A stretch of DNA of 64,000 nucleotides from QVMG01 sp032073245 (GTDB lineage: Bacteria > Bacteroidota > Bacteroidia > Bacteroidales > Tannerellaceae), in NCBI GenBank assembly GCA_032073245.1, contig DAMANX010000028.1:3304-67303 (forward strand), written 5' to 3'. Shown piece by piece: positions 56,025 through 64,000 of this stretch. The notes below the pieces were generated by a model. The model ran no database searches. It worked only from the letters and a program-made list of their open reading frames with translations, and had not been told where the DNA came from. The stretch's first letter is position 1; every line of letters starts with the position of its first letter. The position numbers and the translations under genes were made by a program.

Positions 56025-56654
56025 TTAAATAAATGATTTAGCCAATGCAACAGCAGCATTTGCGTTACTACTATATCCATCTGCACCAATTTCATTGGCA
56101 AAAGACTGTGTAATAGGTGCTCCTCCAATCATAAATTTCACCTGTTTCCGTAAACCGGCTTCTTCGAAAGTGTCTATAACCTGCTTCATAGCTGTCATAG
56201 TAGTCGTCAATAATGCCGACATACAGATGATTTCCGGTTTATGAGTTCTATAAGCATCCATGAATTTATCAGCAGATATATCAACTCCCAGATTGATTAC
56301 CTCAAATCCGCAACCTTCTAGCATCGATGCTACGATATTCTTTCCAATATCATGTAAATCTCCTTTAACTGTTCCAATCACTACCTTGCCTAACATTTCA
56401 ACCGATTCTCCGGCTAAAAGCGGACGAATTATCTCTAAGGCACCTTTCATGGCACGGGCTGCCATTAGTAGTTCAGGAACAAAAGCTTCATGAGCCTCAA
56501 AACGTCGACCAATCTCCTCCATTGCTTTTACCATTGAATCATCAATAATCTCTTTAACCGGAATTTTTTTATCTACTGCTTCCTGTGTCAAGGCAATTGA
56601 CTGGTCGAGTTTTCCTGTTAGAATAGCTGTATATAATGCATCTTTGTTTTCCAT
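56025..56654 (-). CDS. Corrinoid (B12-binding) methyl-carrier protein, MtbC/MtaC-like
   Basis: The start chosen is ATG at 56652-56654 (MENKDALYTA); the upstream extension overlaps the gene before. The 209-residue protein has the helical B12-binding cap (about 1-85) with EIGRRFEAHEAFVPELLMAARAM. The Rossmann-like corrinoid domain has GDLHDIGKNIV, where His101 of DxHxxG is the lower axial ligand. SALLTTTM and GGAPITQSFANEIGADGY follow. Such proteins carry the methyl group between two methyltransferases. It sits between MT1 and MT2 in the order expected for a methyl-transfer relay (MT1, carrier, MT2, activation). Confidence 0.9.
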   Translation of the reverse strand: MENKDALYTAILTGKLDQSIALTQEAVDKKIPVKEIIDDSMVKAMEEIGRRFEAHEAFVPELLMAARAMKGALEIIRPLLAGESVEMLGKVVIGTVKGDLHDIGKNIVASMLEGCGFEVINLGVDISADKFMDAYRTHKPEIICMSALLTTTMTAMKQVIDTFEEAGLRKQVKFMIGGAPITQSFANEIGADGYSSNANAAVALAKSFI

Positions 56655-56658
56655 GGTA

Positions 56659-57921
56659 TTAATAATTATTTCGATATTGACTGTTGTAATCTTTAATGGC
56701 TTCAAATAGAATAATTATATTTTCCGGTGGCACATCGGGTAAAATATTATGTACCGTATTAAAAACAAATCCACCACCGGCAGAAAAGATTTCCATTCGT
56801 TCAAATACCAAGTCTCTTATTTGTTCTTTACTTCCAATATTAAGTACACCCACATTTTCAATCCCTCCTCCCCAGAATGTACAATCCTGTCCGAATTCTT
56901 TTTTTAGAAAATCAGGAGACATATTATATGCATTGGTCTGCACCGGATTAAATATTTCTATTCCTGCTTCAATCATATCTGGCATCAGGTTGGATATAGA
57001 ACCACAGGAATGAATGAATGTGTGCATGTTACTATGACTTTTTACATAATCACATAAGATTTTATGGCGAGGTTTAAACAAGTCACGGTAGGTGTCAGGA
57101 CTCATAAATGGTCCTGTAGTCATTCCCAGATCATCACCAAAACGAATGATGTCAACAATATCCCCAACCGACTTACAAACTTTTTCTAATGTGGCAAGAT
57201 GCCTTATCAGTAGTTCATCTAAGAGTCTTGCAACCTGGTCAGGTTCACAGATAAGATCCATCAGAAAGTTATCCATTCTCCGAAGGAAAGTTCCCCATTC
57301 GAATAGATTACACCCACAAACTATCATAAGTGCTTTGTCTGTTGTATTTCTCAAATGAAGAGCTTTTTTTCTTAATTGCTCATAGAAGTCAGGTTCGCTT
57401 GCATGATCCCACGGACTATGAGCGTCTCTTGACCACAATATACGTCCCATTTCAATATCCAGATCATTATACTTTGAAGGATATCCATCAGCATAAGGAA
57501 AATAAGTCTGGTCAAAAAAAGTTGCTCCAACAGGCATACGCGATAACATACGTTTTCCATCATTATCATAAGTTGCCCATGAACCATCCGGTTGTAGAAC
57601 CGGTTTGAACCATTGTGGATAAAAAGCCGTATTGCCGTTGGCCATTGTAATTGGTGACCAGTCGGAAGGTTTGTCGTTAAAGGCACGGCCAATATCGATC
57701 ACATCAATACCAAATTCGTCAATAATAGAATCATCCGGTTGTGCTAATTGCTGAACTACATCATAAATAAGAACAGGTAAATCATTTTTTTTGATGTGTT
57801 TAAGCAAATTAGAATAGGCTATTGCTGAGATGCCTGAACTAGGTGTTGAACCTAAATCAACAGGTACCCGATCCGGTTTGCCATGTGCAATGGCAGCTAA
57901 TACTCTTTCTCGTGAAGTCAT
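56659..57921 (-). CDS. UroD-family substrate:corrinoid methyltransferase (MT1-like)
   Basis: The protein has 420 residues and starts MTSRERVLAAIAHGKPDRVPVDLG, the usual opening of UroD-family demethylases. HSCGS (His304, Cys306) is the first zinc motif. The third ligand position, Cys in MtaA-type, is replaced by FNTVHNILPDVPPENI, with His391, as is usual in substrate-specific MT1 enzymes of this family. An enlarged insertion (about 95-175; YPQWFKPVLQPDGSWATYDNDGKRM) likely forms the substrate pocket. Known relatives demethylate methoxylated aromatics or betaines; here the PUL context suggests an O-methyl sugar. It lies 29 bp after the rhamnose mutarotase gene. Confidence 0.75.
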   Translation of the reverse strand: MTSRERVLAAIAHGKPDRVPVDLGSTPSSGISAIAYSNLLKHIKKNDLPVLIYDVVQQLAQPDDSIIDEFGIDVIDIGRAFNDKPSDWSPITMANGNTAFYPQWFKPVLQPDGSWATYDNDGKRMLSRMPVGATFFDQTYFPYADGYPSKYNDLDIEMGRILWSRDAHSPWDHASEPDFYEQLRKKALHLRNTTDKALMIVCGCNLFEWGTFLRRMDNFLMDLICEPDQVARLLDELLIRHLATLEKVCKSVGDIVDIIRFGDDLGMTTGPFMSPDTYRDLFKPRHKILCDYVKSHSNMHTFIHSCGSISNLMPDMIEAGIEIFNPVQTNAYNMSPDFLKKEFGQDCTFWGGGIENVGVLNIGSKEQIRDLVFERMEIFSAGGGFVFNTVHNILPDVPPENIIILFEAIKDYNSQYRNNY

Positions 57922-57950
57922 TTATTTTGAGTTGTTTATTTGTTTATTCA

Positions 57951-58274
57951 TCAGTCTGTATGGAATACTTCTTCCATTGCAGCCCACCATTCACCCGGTT
58001 TGTTAGTTTCCAAGGGTTGCTGACATGGATTGGTAACTGCCCACCAACGTTGTGTTTCCGGGTCAGCAGCCATTCTGGCCATATCTGCATTGTAGTTTGT
58101 TCCTATATATTCATAATAACTGAACAGTAAACCCTCTTTGTAATATATAGAGTAATTCCTGATATTACATTCATGGATCATTTTTAATACTGTTGGCCAT
58201 GTATTGGCATGTAACTGTTTATATTCTTCCAGTTTTTCAGGTAATACCCTGATAATACTTCCGTATCGTTTCAT
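57951..58274 (-). CDS. rhaM: L-rhamnose mutarotase
   Basis: The protein has 107 residues, the full length of the family. LEEYKQLHANTWPTVLKMI matches the RhaM active-site helix with Tyr18 and His22, the residues implicated in Escherichia coli RhaM. ETQRWWAVTNPCQQP near 73-87 is also conserved. It interconverts alpha- and beta-L-rhamnose (some relatives act on L-fucose) before entry into catabolism. It lies 10 bp after rhaT, so it helps the transporter or the downstream kinase or isomerase. No rhamnose isomerase, kinase or aldolase is present in this window. Confidence 0.9.
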   Translation of the reverse strand: MKRYGSIIRVLPEKLEEYKQLHANTWPTVLKMIHECNIRNYSIYYKEGLLFSYYEYIGTNYNADMARMAADPETQRWWAVTNPCQQPLETNKPGEWWAAMEEVFHTD

Positions 58275-58284
58275 ATATTAAAAA

Positions 58285-59331
58285 TTAAATGCTACTACTT
58301 ATTCCTATTAGAAAAGAGGCAAAAATGAGAATGAATAGTCCTATCCACATAAATCTACGTACTTTTGTGGAGACACCTTTCCATTCGCCCCGATATAGCC
58401 CCCATACAGTTGCGAATACAATTGTCAGGGTCATCAGAATTCCCCATGCGACAAAAGAAAATTCTCCCATTTGTGCTTTACCCATTCCAAAAAAGACATA
58501 GTTGATATACCAAAGAAAACCTGCTATCGCACAACATACATAATTAATAAGAAGAATATTCTTTGTTTTATCATTTGTAATCTTAATAAAGTTTTTGAGT
58601 GATTTGTTTTTAGTAGCCAGATAGAGGCACCATATAAGCGTAGTCAGGAATGAACCAAAATATAAAACAAGAAAAACAGCGCTATCCTGAAAAAGCGGAT
58701 TTGTTCCGGCGGCCACGCTTGCTTTAGCTAAGGGAATTCCCTGCTCAATACCTAAAGCAGTGGATGAACCGGCCACCCCAACAAACAAAGAGGCAGCAAT
58801 TCCTTTTTTTATATTGAATTCACTATTTACACCATTTTCTCCTTCTGTCTCTTTACTTTTGAGTAATCCCGAATAACCGGAGATACCAATGCCGATCAAT
58901 GAGATAATGATTCCTGTAACCAGCATCATACCTCCGTTTCCTTCAAATAGTTTAGCTAATCGTCCGTCAATCATGGGAGGAACCAATGTTCCTATCGCCA
59001 TCATTAATCCAAGTGATAGGGCATATCCTAGAGAAATACCCAGATAGCGAAGTGATAAGCCAAATGTGAGGTTTGCTGCTCCATAAATGATTCCCAGGAA
59101 AAATATTAAAAAAAGAATACTGGAATCAACTCCGGTAATTATCTGCCATAAATCAGGAACAAAGATCAAGCATACAATCAGAGGAACGATCACGTATCCG
59201 AATAAACTATATATGAGCCAGTGATTTTCCCATTTCCATTCCTTGATTTTATCGAAAGGTATTGCAAAGCTACCGGACATGAAAGCCCCGACTGCAATAA
59301 GAAGAATACCATAAAGTATGAAGGCATTCAT
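58285..59331 (-). CDS. rhaT: L-rhamnose:proton symporter RhaT-like, inner membrane
   Basis: The protein has 348 residues with about ten membrane helices. It begins NAFILYGILLIAVGAFMSGSFAIPFDKIKEWKWENHW, the RhaT signature. It has GAANLTFGLSLRYLGISLGYALSLG near 84-110 and, at the C-terminus, WINY-type loops and MGEFSFVAWGILMTLTIVFATVWGLYRGEWKG. It imports L-rhamnose or a related 6-deoxyhexose such as an O-methyl derivative. It lies 4 bp before the GH29 stop, so is co-translated. It is the only sugar permease of the operon and so most likely determines the sugar that the methyltransferase meets. Confidence 0.9.
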   Translation of the reverse strand: MNAFILYGILLIAVGAFMSGSFAIPFDKIKEWKWENHWLIYSLFGYVIVPLIVCLIFVPDLWQIITGVDSSILFLIFFLGIIYGAANLTFGLSLRYLGISLGYALSLGLMMAIGTLVPPMIDGRLAKLFEGNGGMMLVTGIIISLIGIGISGYSGLLKSKETEGENGVNSEFNIKKGIAASLFVGVAGSSTALGIEQGIPLAKASVAAGTNPLFQDSAVFLVLYFGSFLTTLIWCLYLATKNKSLKNFIKITNDKTKNILLINYVCCAIAGFLWYINYVFFGMGKAQMGEFSFVAWGILMTLTIVFATVWGLYRGEWKGVSTKVRRFMWIGLFILIFASFLIGISSSI

Positions 59332-59335
59332 AATA

Positions 59336-60397
59336 TTATAATTTTATTCTTTTACGTAATTCAATAAGTAACTGAATATCTTTATCCCGCATTTTTCCTT
59401 CGCGGTTAGGGGGAGCATTCAGGATAAGAATATTATCCTGAGATGTTGTTCTGTTAAATAGTTCAACCAGTTCATCCAATGATTTGTAAGTGTCATCATC
59501 TGTATGATAAAACCATCTTTTACTCATACATACAGTTGACTCCCATGGCATATAATAAGTTTTGCCATCATGGGTAAATAATTTAGGGTCCGGGTTAGCC
59601 GGAAGATAAGGATCTCCTAATCGAAAATCACCCGGAAAATACCGGATTGGATATCCTTCTTTTTGGTCGGTTGGCAAAACCATATGTTTATCAGGATTAC
59701 CTGGTGCCCCAATGCTCCAATTTATACCTACCTGGCATTGAGGAGCTTTCTTCTTTATGATTTGATAAATCTCTTTTATAGGCCAGCGGTGATTGGGCTT
59801 TTCCCATCCGCCATCAAACCAGAATTCTACAATTTTAGTATGTTTCTGTGTTATATCAATCAATTCATTTAATTGATTAATCATATATTCATTGTATGCA
59901 GCATCCAGTGTCTCATCTTTCACATTGGCGTTTACATTTCTGTCCCATAATGAATAATATAATCCCAAACGGATGCCTTGCTTTTTACATTCACGGGCAA
60001 CGGCATCGATCACATCTGTTGTATTTCCTGAACTTGCCACATCATATTCAGTGTGCTTACTATCCCATAAACAAAAACCTTCATGGTGTTTGGCTACAAG
60101 AATGATATACTTCATTCCGGCTTTTTTAGCTGTTTCAACCCACCCACGGGCATCAATGTTAGTTGGTTTATACGAAGATGCAGGAAGTGAACCGTCTGTC
60201 CATTCCTGATTGTGAAAAGTGTTTATACCAAAATGTATAAACATGCCATATTTCCTTTTGATTTGTTCTTTCTGATATTTACTGGGCTTTGTGGAAGGAA
60301 TAGGATTGTCTATTCCCGGCTGTGCAAATACCGGAAAAGCATTCAGGGCAAAACTAAGGCAAATGATTAAGTAACAAATAGTCTTTCGTGTGTTCAT
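59336..60397 (-). CDS. GH29 alpha-L-fucosidase, exported
   Basis: The start chosen is ATG at 60395-60397 (MNTRKTICYLIICLSF), which begins a signal peptide. The 353-residue mature frame is a compact GH29 barrel. It has KRKYGMFIHFGINTFHNQEW (48-67), KYIILVAKHHEGFCLWDSKHTEYDV (96-120) and nucleophile EFWFDGGW (Asp195). LILNAPPNREG lies near the end. The usual C-terminal beta-sandwich is missing, which puts it in the short GH29 group. The substrate may be alpha-L-fucose or 2-O-methyl fucose. It is the first gene of the seven-gene operon, driven by site D. Confidence 0.9.
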   Translation of the reverse strand: MNTRKTICYLIICLSFALNAFPVFAQPGIDNPIPSTKPSKYQKEQIKRKYGMFIHFGINTFHNQEWTDGSLPASSYKPTNIDARGWVETAKKAGMKYIILVAKHHEGFCLWDSKHTEYDVASSGNTTDVIDAVARECKKQGIRLGLYYSLWDRNVNANVKDETLDAAYNEYMINQLNELIDITQKHTKIVEFWFDGGWEKPNHRWPIKEIYQIIKKKAPQCQVGINWSIGAPGNPDKHMVLPTDQKEGYPIRYFPGDFRLGDPYLPANPDPKLFTHDGKTYYMPWESTVCMSKRWFYHTDDDTYKSLDELVELFNRTTSQDNILILNAPPNREGKMRDKDIQLLIELRKRIKL

Positions 60398-60465
60398 AAT
60401 ATTTACTTTAATGGGAATAAAATAATGTGATCCTAAGATATCCCGGAATGTTTTTTCCAATAAGA

Positions 60466-60525
60466 CAAAAATAGAGTTAACACTCTTAAAAGTAAATGGA
60501 TAATACCTTAATTTTAATGGATTAT
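60466..60525 (-). promoter_or_regulatory. Promoter with AraC-type direct repeats, site D
   Basis: CAAAAATA (60466-60473; minus strand TATTTTTG) is followed 29 bp on by AATGGATAAT (60495-60504) and, 21 bp later, by AATGGATTAT (60516-60525). It lies between the divergent GH29 operon and AraC regulator 2, so it may also autoregulate the latter. Confidence 0.75.
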
Positions 60526-60584
60526 TCTGTTATTACAAAAAATAGTGTCATATTTACGATTTCAACACTAGAGAGAACTTTGTT

Positions 60585-61508
60585 ATGGCTAGCAAACAAA
60601 TAAAGATACGGGACGGTTTCCAGGGAGAAAAATTGATAAGTATTCCAGAATCGGCATTGAATAAAGCTATACCTCATTTTATACCTCATCAACCGTATGT
60701 TACACATATAGGTTATTTTCCGAAGGCAATGTATCATTATAGACAACGTATCCATGGCTGTGAAGATGATATTCTTTTTTACTGTTTACAGGGAAAAGGA
60801 TATTATATGCTGAATGATATTAAATATGAATTGAATGCAAATCAGTTCGTGATTATTCCTGCAACAACCCAACCATTGTATTATTGGGCGGATCCAGACG
60901 ATCCATGGTCCATTTATTGGGTTCATTTTACAGGAAATGATATTGAATTATATAATGAGGCCCTTCAGATAGATAAAGAACCTATACCTGTATATATTCC
61001 AATCAATGAAGAGGGGGTGAAAATATGGACTAGAATGTATGAAAGTATTGCTAAAGGTTATAGTGTTGAAAATTTACTTTATGCGAATCTTTGCCTGAAT
61101 AATTTAATTGCAACATTTCTTTTCCCGCAAAAATATCAAACAATCGTACCTTCCTATTCAGATAAAGACATTGTAAAGAAAACTATTGTTTATATGAATA
61201 ATAATCTGGACAAAAAATTGACGGTGGAAGATATGGCATTGCTTAATAATCTTTCTCTTTCTCATTTTTCTAAAATATTCCGTTTGTCTACGGGAATGCC
61301 ACCCATTGATTACTTTATTCATTTAAAAATGCAAAAGGCATGTCATTTACTCTATACAACTGATTATAGAATAAAACGAATAGCTATGATGGTGGGCTAT
61401 GATGATTGTTATTATTTTTCCCGTTTGTTTAAGAAAGCAAATAATATACCTCCGGAAGAATACAGGGCATCAATGAAGAAAATCTTTCAACCCATGGATA
61501 TTATTTAG
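60585..61508 (+). CDS. AraC-family transcription regulator 2 (cupin sensor)
   Basis: The protein has 307 residues. The cupin part has ILFYCLQGKGYYMLNDIKYELNANQFVIIPATTQPLYYW and WSIYWVHFTGN (about 65-125). The HTH pair at about 200-300 has LTVEDMALLNNLSLSHFSKIFRLSTGMPPIDYFI and IAMMVGYDDCYYFSRLFKKANNIPPEEYR. It is a paralog of regulator 1. It is divergently transcribed from the GH29-RhaT-methyltransferase operon and precedes GH95, so a direct activator role on the repeats in the shared intergenic region is likely. Confidence 0.9.
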   Translation: MASKQIKIRDGFQGEKLISIPESALNKAIPHFIPHQPYVTHIGYFPKAMYHYRQRIHGCEDDILFYCLQGKGYYMLNDIKYELNANQFVIIPATTQPLYYWADPDDPWSIYWVHFTGNDIELYNEALQIDKEPIPVYIPINEEGVKIWTRMYESIAKGYSVENLLYANLCLNNLIATFLFPQKYQTIVPSYSDKDIVKKTIVYMNNNLDKKLTVEDMALLNNLSLSHFSKIFRLSTGMPPIDYFIHLKMQKACHLLYTTDYRIKRIAMMVGYDDCYYFSRLFKKANNIPPEEYRASMKKIFQPMDII

Positions 61509-61573
61509 GGTATATTGCTTTTATAACGTCTTATATTAAGTAGGTCATAAATCTATAAATATACATATTTACT

Positions 61574-63940
61574 ATGAAACAACTCAGAAAATTACTTATC
61601 ATCTTTGTATTGATTATTTCTTTTAGTTCTTTATGGTCACAACAAAATGATTCCAAACTTTGGTATAAACAACCGGCAAAAAGTTGGAACGAGGCATTAC
61701 CGGTTGGTAATGGAAGGCTAGGGGCCATGGTTTTTGGCCATTATTTTAAAGAAACCATCCAACTAAATGAAGAAAGTGTATGGGGAGGCTATAAAAATGA
61801 TGCGAATGCAGATGCCGCCCACGCAATCCCGGAAATTCAGAAATATTTGCTGAATGGCAATATTGCGAAAGCAATGGAACTCTCGGAAGAACATATGGAG
61901 AGTAACCCTTTGCGAATACGTTCCTATCAGACATTCGGAGAACTGACTATCGATTTTTTCGGTGTGTCTCGTTCTATTCCTAAAGTTAATAACTACCATC
62001 GAGAACTTGACCTGGAAACAGGTATAGCATCAGTAAGTTATGAAATGGAAGGAGTAAAGTACAGCCGTGAAGTATTTTCTTCGGCTCCAGACAATGTAAT
62101 TGTAATTCGAATGAAAGCCAGTCAACCTGGAAAACTTACTTTCCGTTTATCTTATCATCGTGAAAGAGATGCAATTGCATTTCCAGTTTCTGTTAATGAA
62201 CTTGAAGTTAAGGGACAAATTATTGATGTCCCCGATAAAGATACTGGTGAAGCGGGGCCACACATGAAATTTGCCGGGCGCATAACCGGAAAGAATAAGG
62301 GAGGAAAACTAACTACTATCAATAACTCATTCTTTGTAGAAGAAGCAGATGAAGTAGTTTTTTATTTAACTGCTGCAACTGATTATAATTTTGAGAGAAT
62401 GGATTGTGACCGTCAGATCGATCCTGCCCTTATATGTCAAAATATTTTGTCGTCAGTTGTATCAAAATCTTATGAAACTATACGTAAAGAGCATATAGCC
62501 GATCATAGTACTATGTTCAACCGTGTATCATTTAATTTAGGCGATAACAAATCTTCTTTACCAACAGACGAACGTATAAAGAATCTGAAAGAGGACGGAA
62601 GTGATCTCTCTTTGATAACTCTTTATTTTCAATATGGGCGCTACTTGTTAATGGGCTCGTCACGTTCGCCGGGTGTTCTCCCTGCCAATCTGCAGGGAAT
62701 ATGGAACAAAGATTTGTATGCTGCCTGGAGTTCAGACTTCCATACGAATATTAATATACAAATGAATTACTGGCCTGCAGAAGTGTGTAATTTGTCGGAA
62801 ACAGTTATTCCGTATTCCAATCTGATAACTGCTTTACGTGAACCGGGAAGAGTAACGGCACGTAAAACGTATAATTCGAAAGGCTGGACCATGAATCATC
62901 TTACCGATCCTTTCGGACGTACAGCCATTAGTGACGGAGTAGGTTGGGGCACTTTTCCTATTGCCGGCCCATGGTTGGCTCTTCATCAATGGGAGCACTA
63001 TGCATTCACAGGAAATGTGGATTATTTGCGTGATGAAGCTTATCCTTGTATGAAAGAAGCTGCAGAATTTATACTTGGTTATCTTGTAGAGGATAAAAAC
63101 GGACATTTGGTAACAGCTCCTTCCAATTCGCCTGAAAATAGGTATCGTTTACCTGATGGCCAGGAATTTATGCTTAGTTATGGTTCAACTATGGATACTC
63201 AGATTATTACGGAATTATTTAATGCTTGTCTGGAAGCTGGAGAACTATTAAAAACGGATAATCCTTTTCGTAAAGAATTAAGAAATACATTAAAGAAGCT
63301 ACCTCCGGTAAAGATTAGCGCGCGTTATAATACAATTCAGGAATGGATTGAAGACTACGAAGAAGTAGAACCTGGTCATCGTCATATATCCCATTTGTTT
63401 GGACTCTATCCCGGCACTACCATCAACCCTGAAAATAAAGATTTGTTTGAAGCCGCCCGCCGAACAATTGAACGCCGCCGTTTCTATAATGAAAATGCCG
63501 AACATCGCCAAGGCTCATATACCGGATGGAGCCGGGCCTGGATGATTAACTTCTATGCCCGTTTGTTTGATGGTGAAGAAGCCGGAAAGAATGTACAGTC
63601 TCTGATTGGAGAATTGACTCTCCCTAATATGTTTAATACTCATCCTCCATTCCAGATAGACGGTAATTTTGGTGGAACAGCCGGTATAGCTGAAATCCTA
63701 TTGCAAAGCCATAATGATGAAATACATTTACTGCCGGCATTACCTCCTTCCTGGGAAAGCGGAGAGATAAATGGGTTGTGTGCACGTGGCGGTTTTGTTA
63801 TTAATATGAAGTGGGATGACGGGAAATTAACGGAAGCAGAGATTCTTTCAAATAAAAAACAAAAATATAAAGTAAGATATCAGGATAAGGTTAAATTAAT
63901 TTCTTTAGAAAAAGATAAACCCTTTGTTTTTATGCCTTAA
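61574..63940 (+). CDS. GH95 alpha-L-fucosidase (or alpha-L-galactosidase), exported
   Basis: The protein has 788 residues with a signal peptide (cut near WSQQ). The N-terminal domain has LWYKQPAKSWNEALPVGNGRLGAMVFG and QLNEESVWGG, which mark GH95. Catalytic residues by comparison with Bifidobacterium AfcA are HTNINIQMNYW (Asn392, Asn394), SPENRY (Glu521) and IDGNFGGTAGI (Asp696). GH95 acts by inversion on alpha-1,2-L-fucose, or alpha-L-galactose in some members. It follows AraC regulator 2 by 65 bp. With two GH29-type genes this gives three candidate fucose-releasing enzymes in the window. The last 60 bases of the window after its stop hold nothing recognisable. Confidence 0.9.
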   Translation: MKQLRKLLIIFVLIISFSSLWSQQNDSKLWYKQPAKSWNEALPVGNGRLGAMVFGHYFKETIQLNEESVWGGYKNDANADAAHAIPEIQKYLLNGNIAKAMELSEEHMESNPLRIRSYQTFGELTIDFFGVSRSIPKVNNYHRELDLETGIASVSYEMEGVKYSREVFSSAPDNVIVIRMKASQPGKLTFRLSYHRERDAIAFPVSVNELEVKGQIIDVPDKDTGEAGPHMKFAGRITGKNKGGKLTTINNSFFVEEADEVVFYLTAATDYNFERMDCDRQIDPALICQNILSSVVSKSYETIRKEHIADHSTMFNRVSFNLGDNKSSLPTDERIKNLKEDGSDLSLITLYFQYGRYLLMGSSRSPGVLPANLQGIWNKDLYAAWSSDFHTNINIQMNYWPAEVCNLSETVIPYSNLITALREPGRVTARKTYNSKGWTMNHLTDPFGRTAISDGVGWGTFPIAGPWLALHQWEHYAFTGNVDYLRDEAYPCMKEAAEFILGYLVEDKNGHLVTAPSNSPENRYRLPDGQEFMLSYGSTMDTQIITELFNACLEAGELLKTDNPFRKELRNTLKKLPPVKISARYNTIQEWIEDYEEVEPGHRHISHLFGLYPGTTINPENKDLFEAARRTIERRRFYNENAEHRQGSYTGWSRAWMINFYARLFDGEEAGKNVQSLIGELTLPNMFNTHPPFQIDGNFGGTAGIAEILLQSHNDEIHLLPALPPSWESGEINGLCARGGFVINMKWDDGKLTEAEILSNKKQKYKVRYQDKVKLISLEKDKPFVFMP

Positions 63941-64000
63941 ATAATCAGGGGGGTGTGTCAAAACGATGCACTCTCTTTTTTTGTATGTCATTCTATGCTG

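Overview
The window is a stretch of an AT-rich Bacteroidota (order Bacteroidales) chromosome, packed with polysaccharide-utilisation loci (PULs). The evidence is three SusC/SusD outer-membrane pairs, a hybrid two-component system (HTCS), a sigma/anti-sigma/SusC-STN relay, many exported glycosidases and lipoproteins, and Bacteroides-type -7 promoter boxes (TAnnTTTG). The genus cannot be fixed from sequence alone; Bacteroides, Parabacteroides and Dysgonomonas all fit. No tRNA, rRNA, insertion sequence, phage gene or CRISPR array was seen.

Layout. Positions 1-1110 hold the 5' part of an AsmA-family protein. Positions 1277-16589 form PUL 1, for a uronic-acid-containing glycan: a heparinase II/III-like lyase, GH88 unsaturated glucuronyl hydrolase, SusD, SusC, a DUF2264 (GH154-like) protein, an alkaline-phosphatase-superfamily phosphodiesterase and a divergent HTCS. 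The HTCS reading frame is broken between sensor and kinase. Positions 16657-28245 form PUL 2: an ECF sigma factor, FecR anti-sigma factor, SusC with an STN signalling domain, SusD, a GH29-like fucosidase, a beta-helix protein with a PDZ tail and a DUF1097 membrane protein. Positions 28401-48395 hold PUL 3: three divergent GH2 enzymes, a third SusC/SusD pair, a DUF5107-TPR protein and a sugar-porter MFS transporter. Positions 48614-63940 hold two paralogous AraC regulators, a metallophosphoesterase, a propeller/haem-motif/FGE-like fusion protein, and a seven-gene operon. That operon joins a GH29 fucosidase, RhaT and L-rhamnose mutarotase to a four-gene corrinoid methyl-transfer cassette. A GH95 fucosidase closes the window.

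Two results tie the right half together. First, the corrinoid cassette (two UroD-family methyltransferases, a corrinoid protein and a MetH-type reactivation domain) sits 30 bp downstream of the rhamnose mutarotase gene in the same operon as a fucosidase. This suggests anaerobic O-demethylation of methylated deoxysugars or their glycosides. Second, four promoters spread over 29 kb share one layout: a -7 box, then 29 bp upstream a direct repeat of about (A/G)ATGGAYWAT, with a second copy 20-21 bp further. This is what an AraC-family activator would use, and two such regulators are encoded here. The GH2 enzyme, MFS operon, fusion protein and fucosidase/methyltransferase operon therefore look like one regulon.

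Non-coding structure is also notable. Two unrelated palindromes each occur four times at an exact 22-bp period in the two large gene-free gaps. Large inverted-repeat elements sit directly 3' of susD in two of the three PULs, with a small related hairpin in the third. All functional calls rest on reading motifs and gene order; no database search was run.
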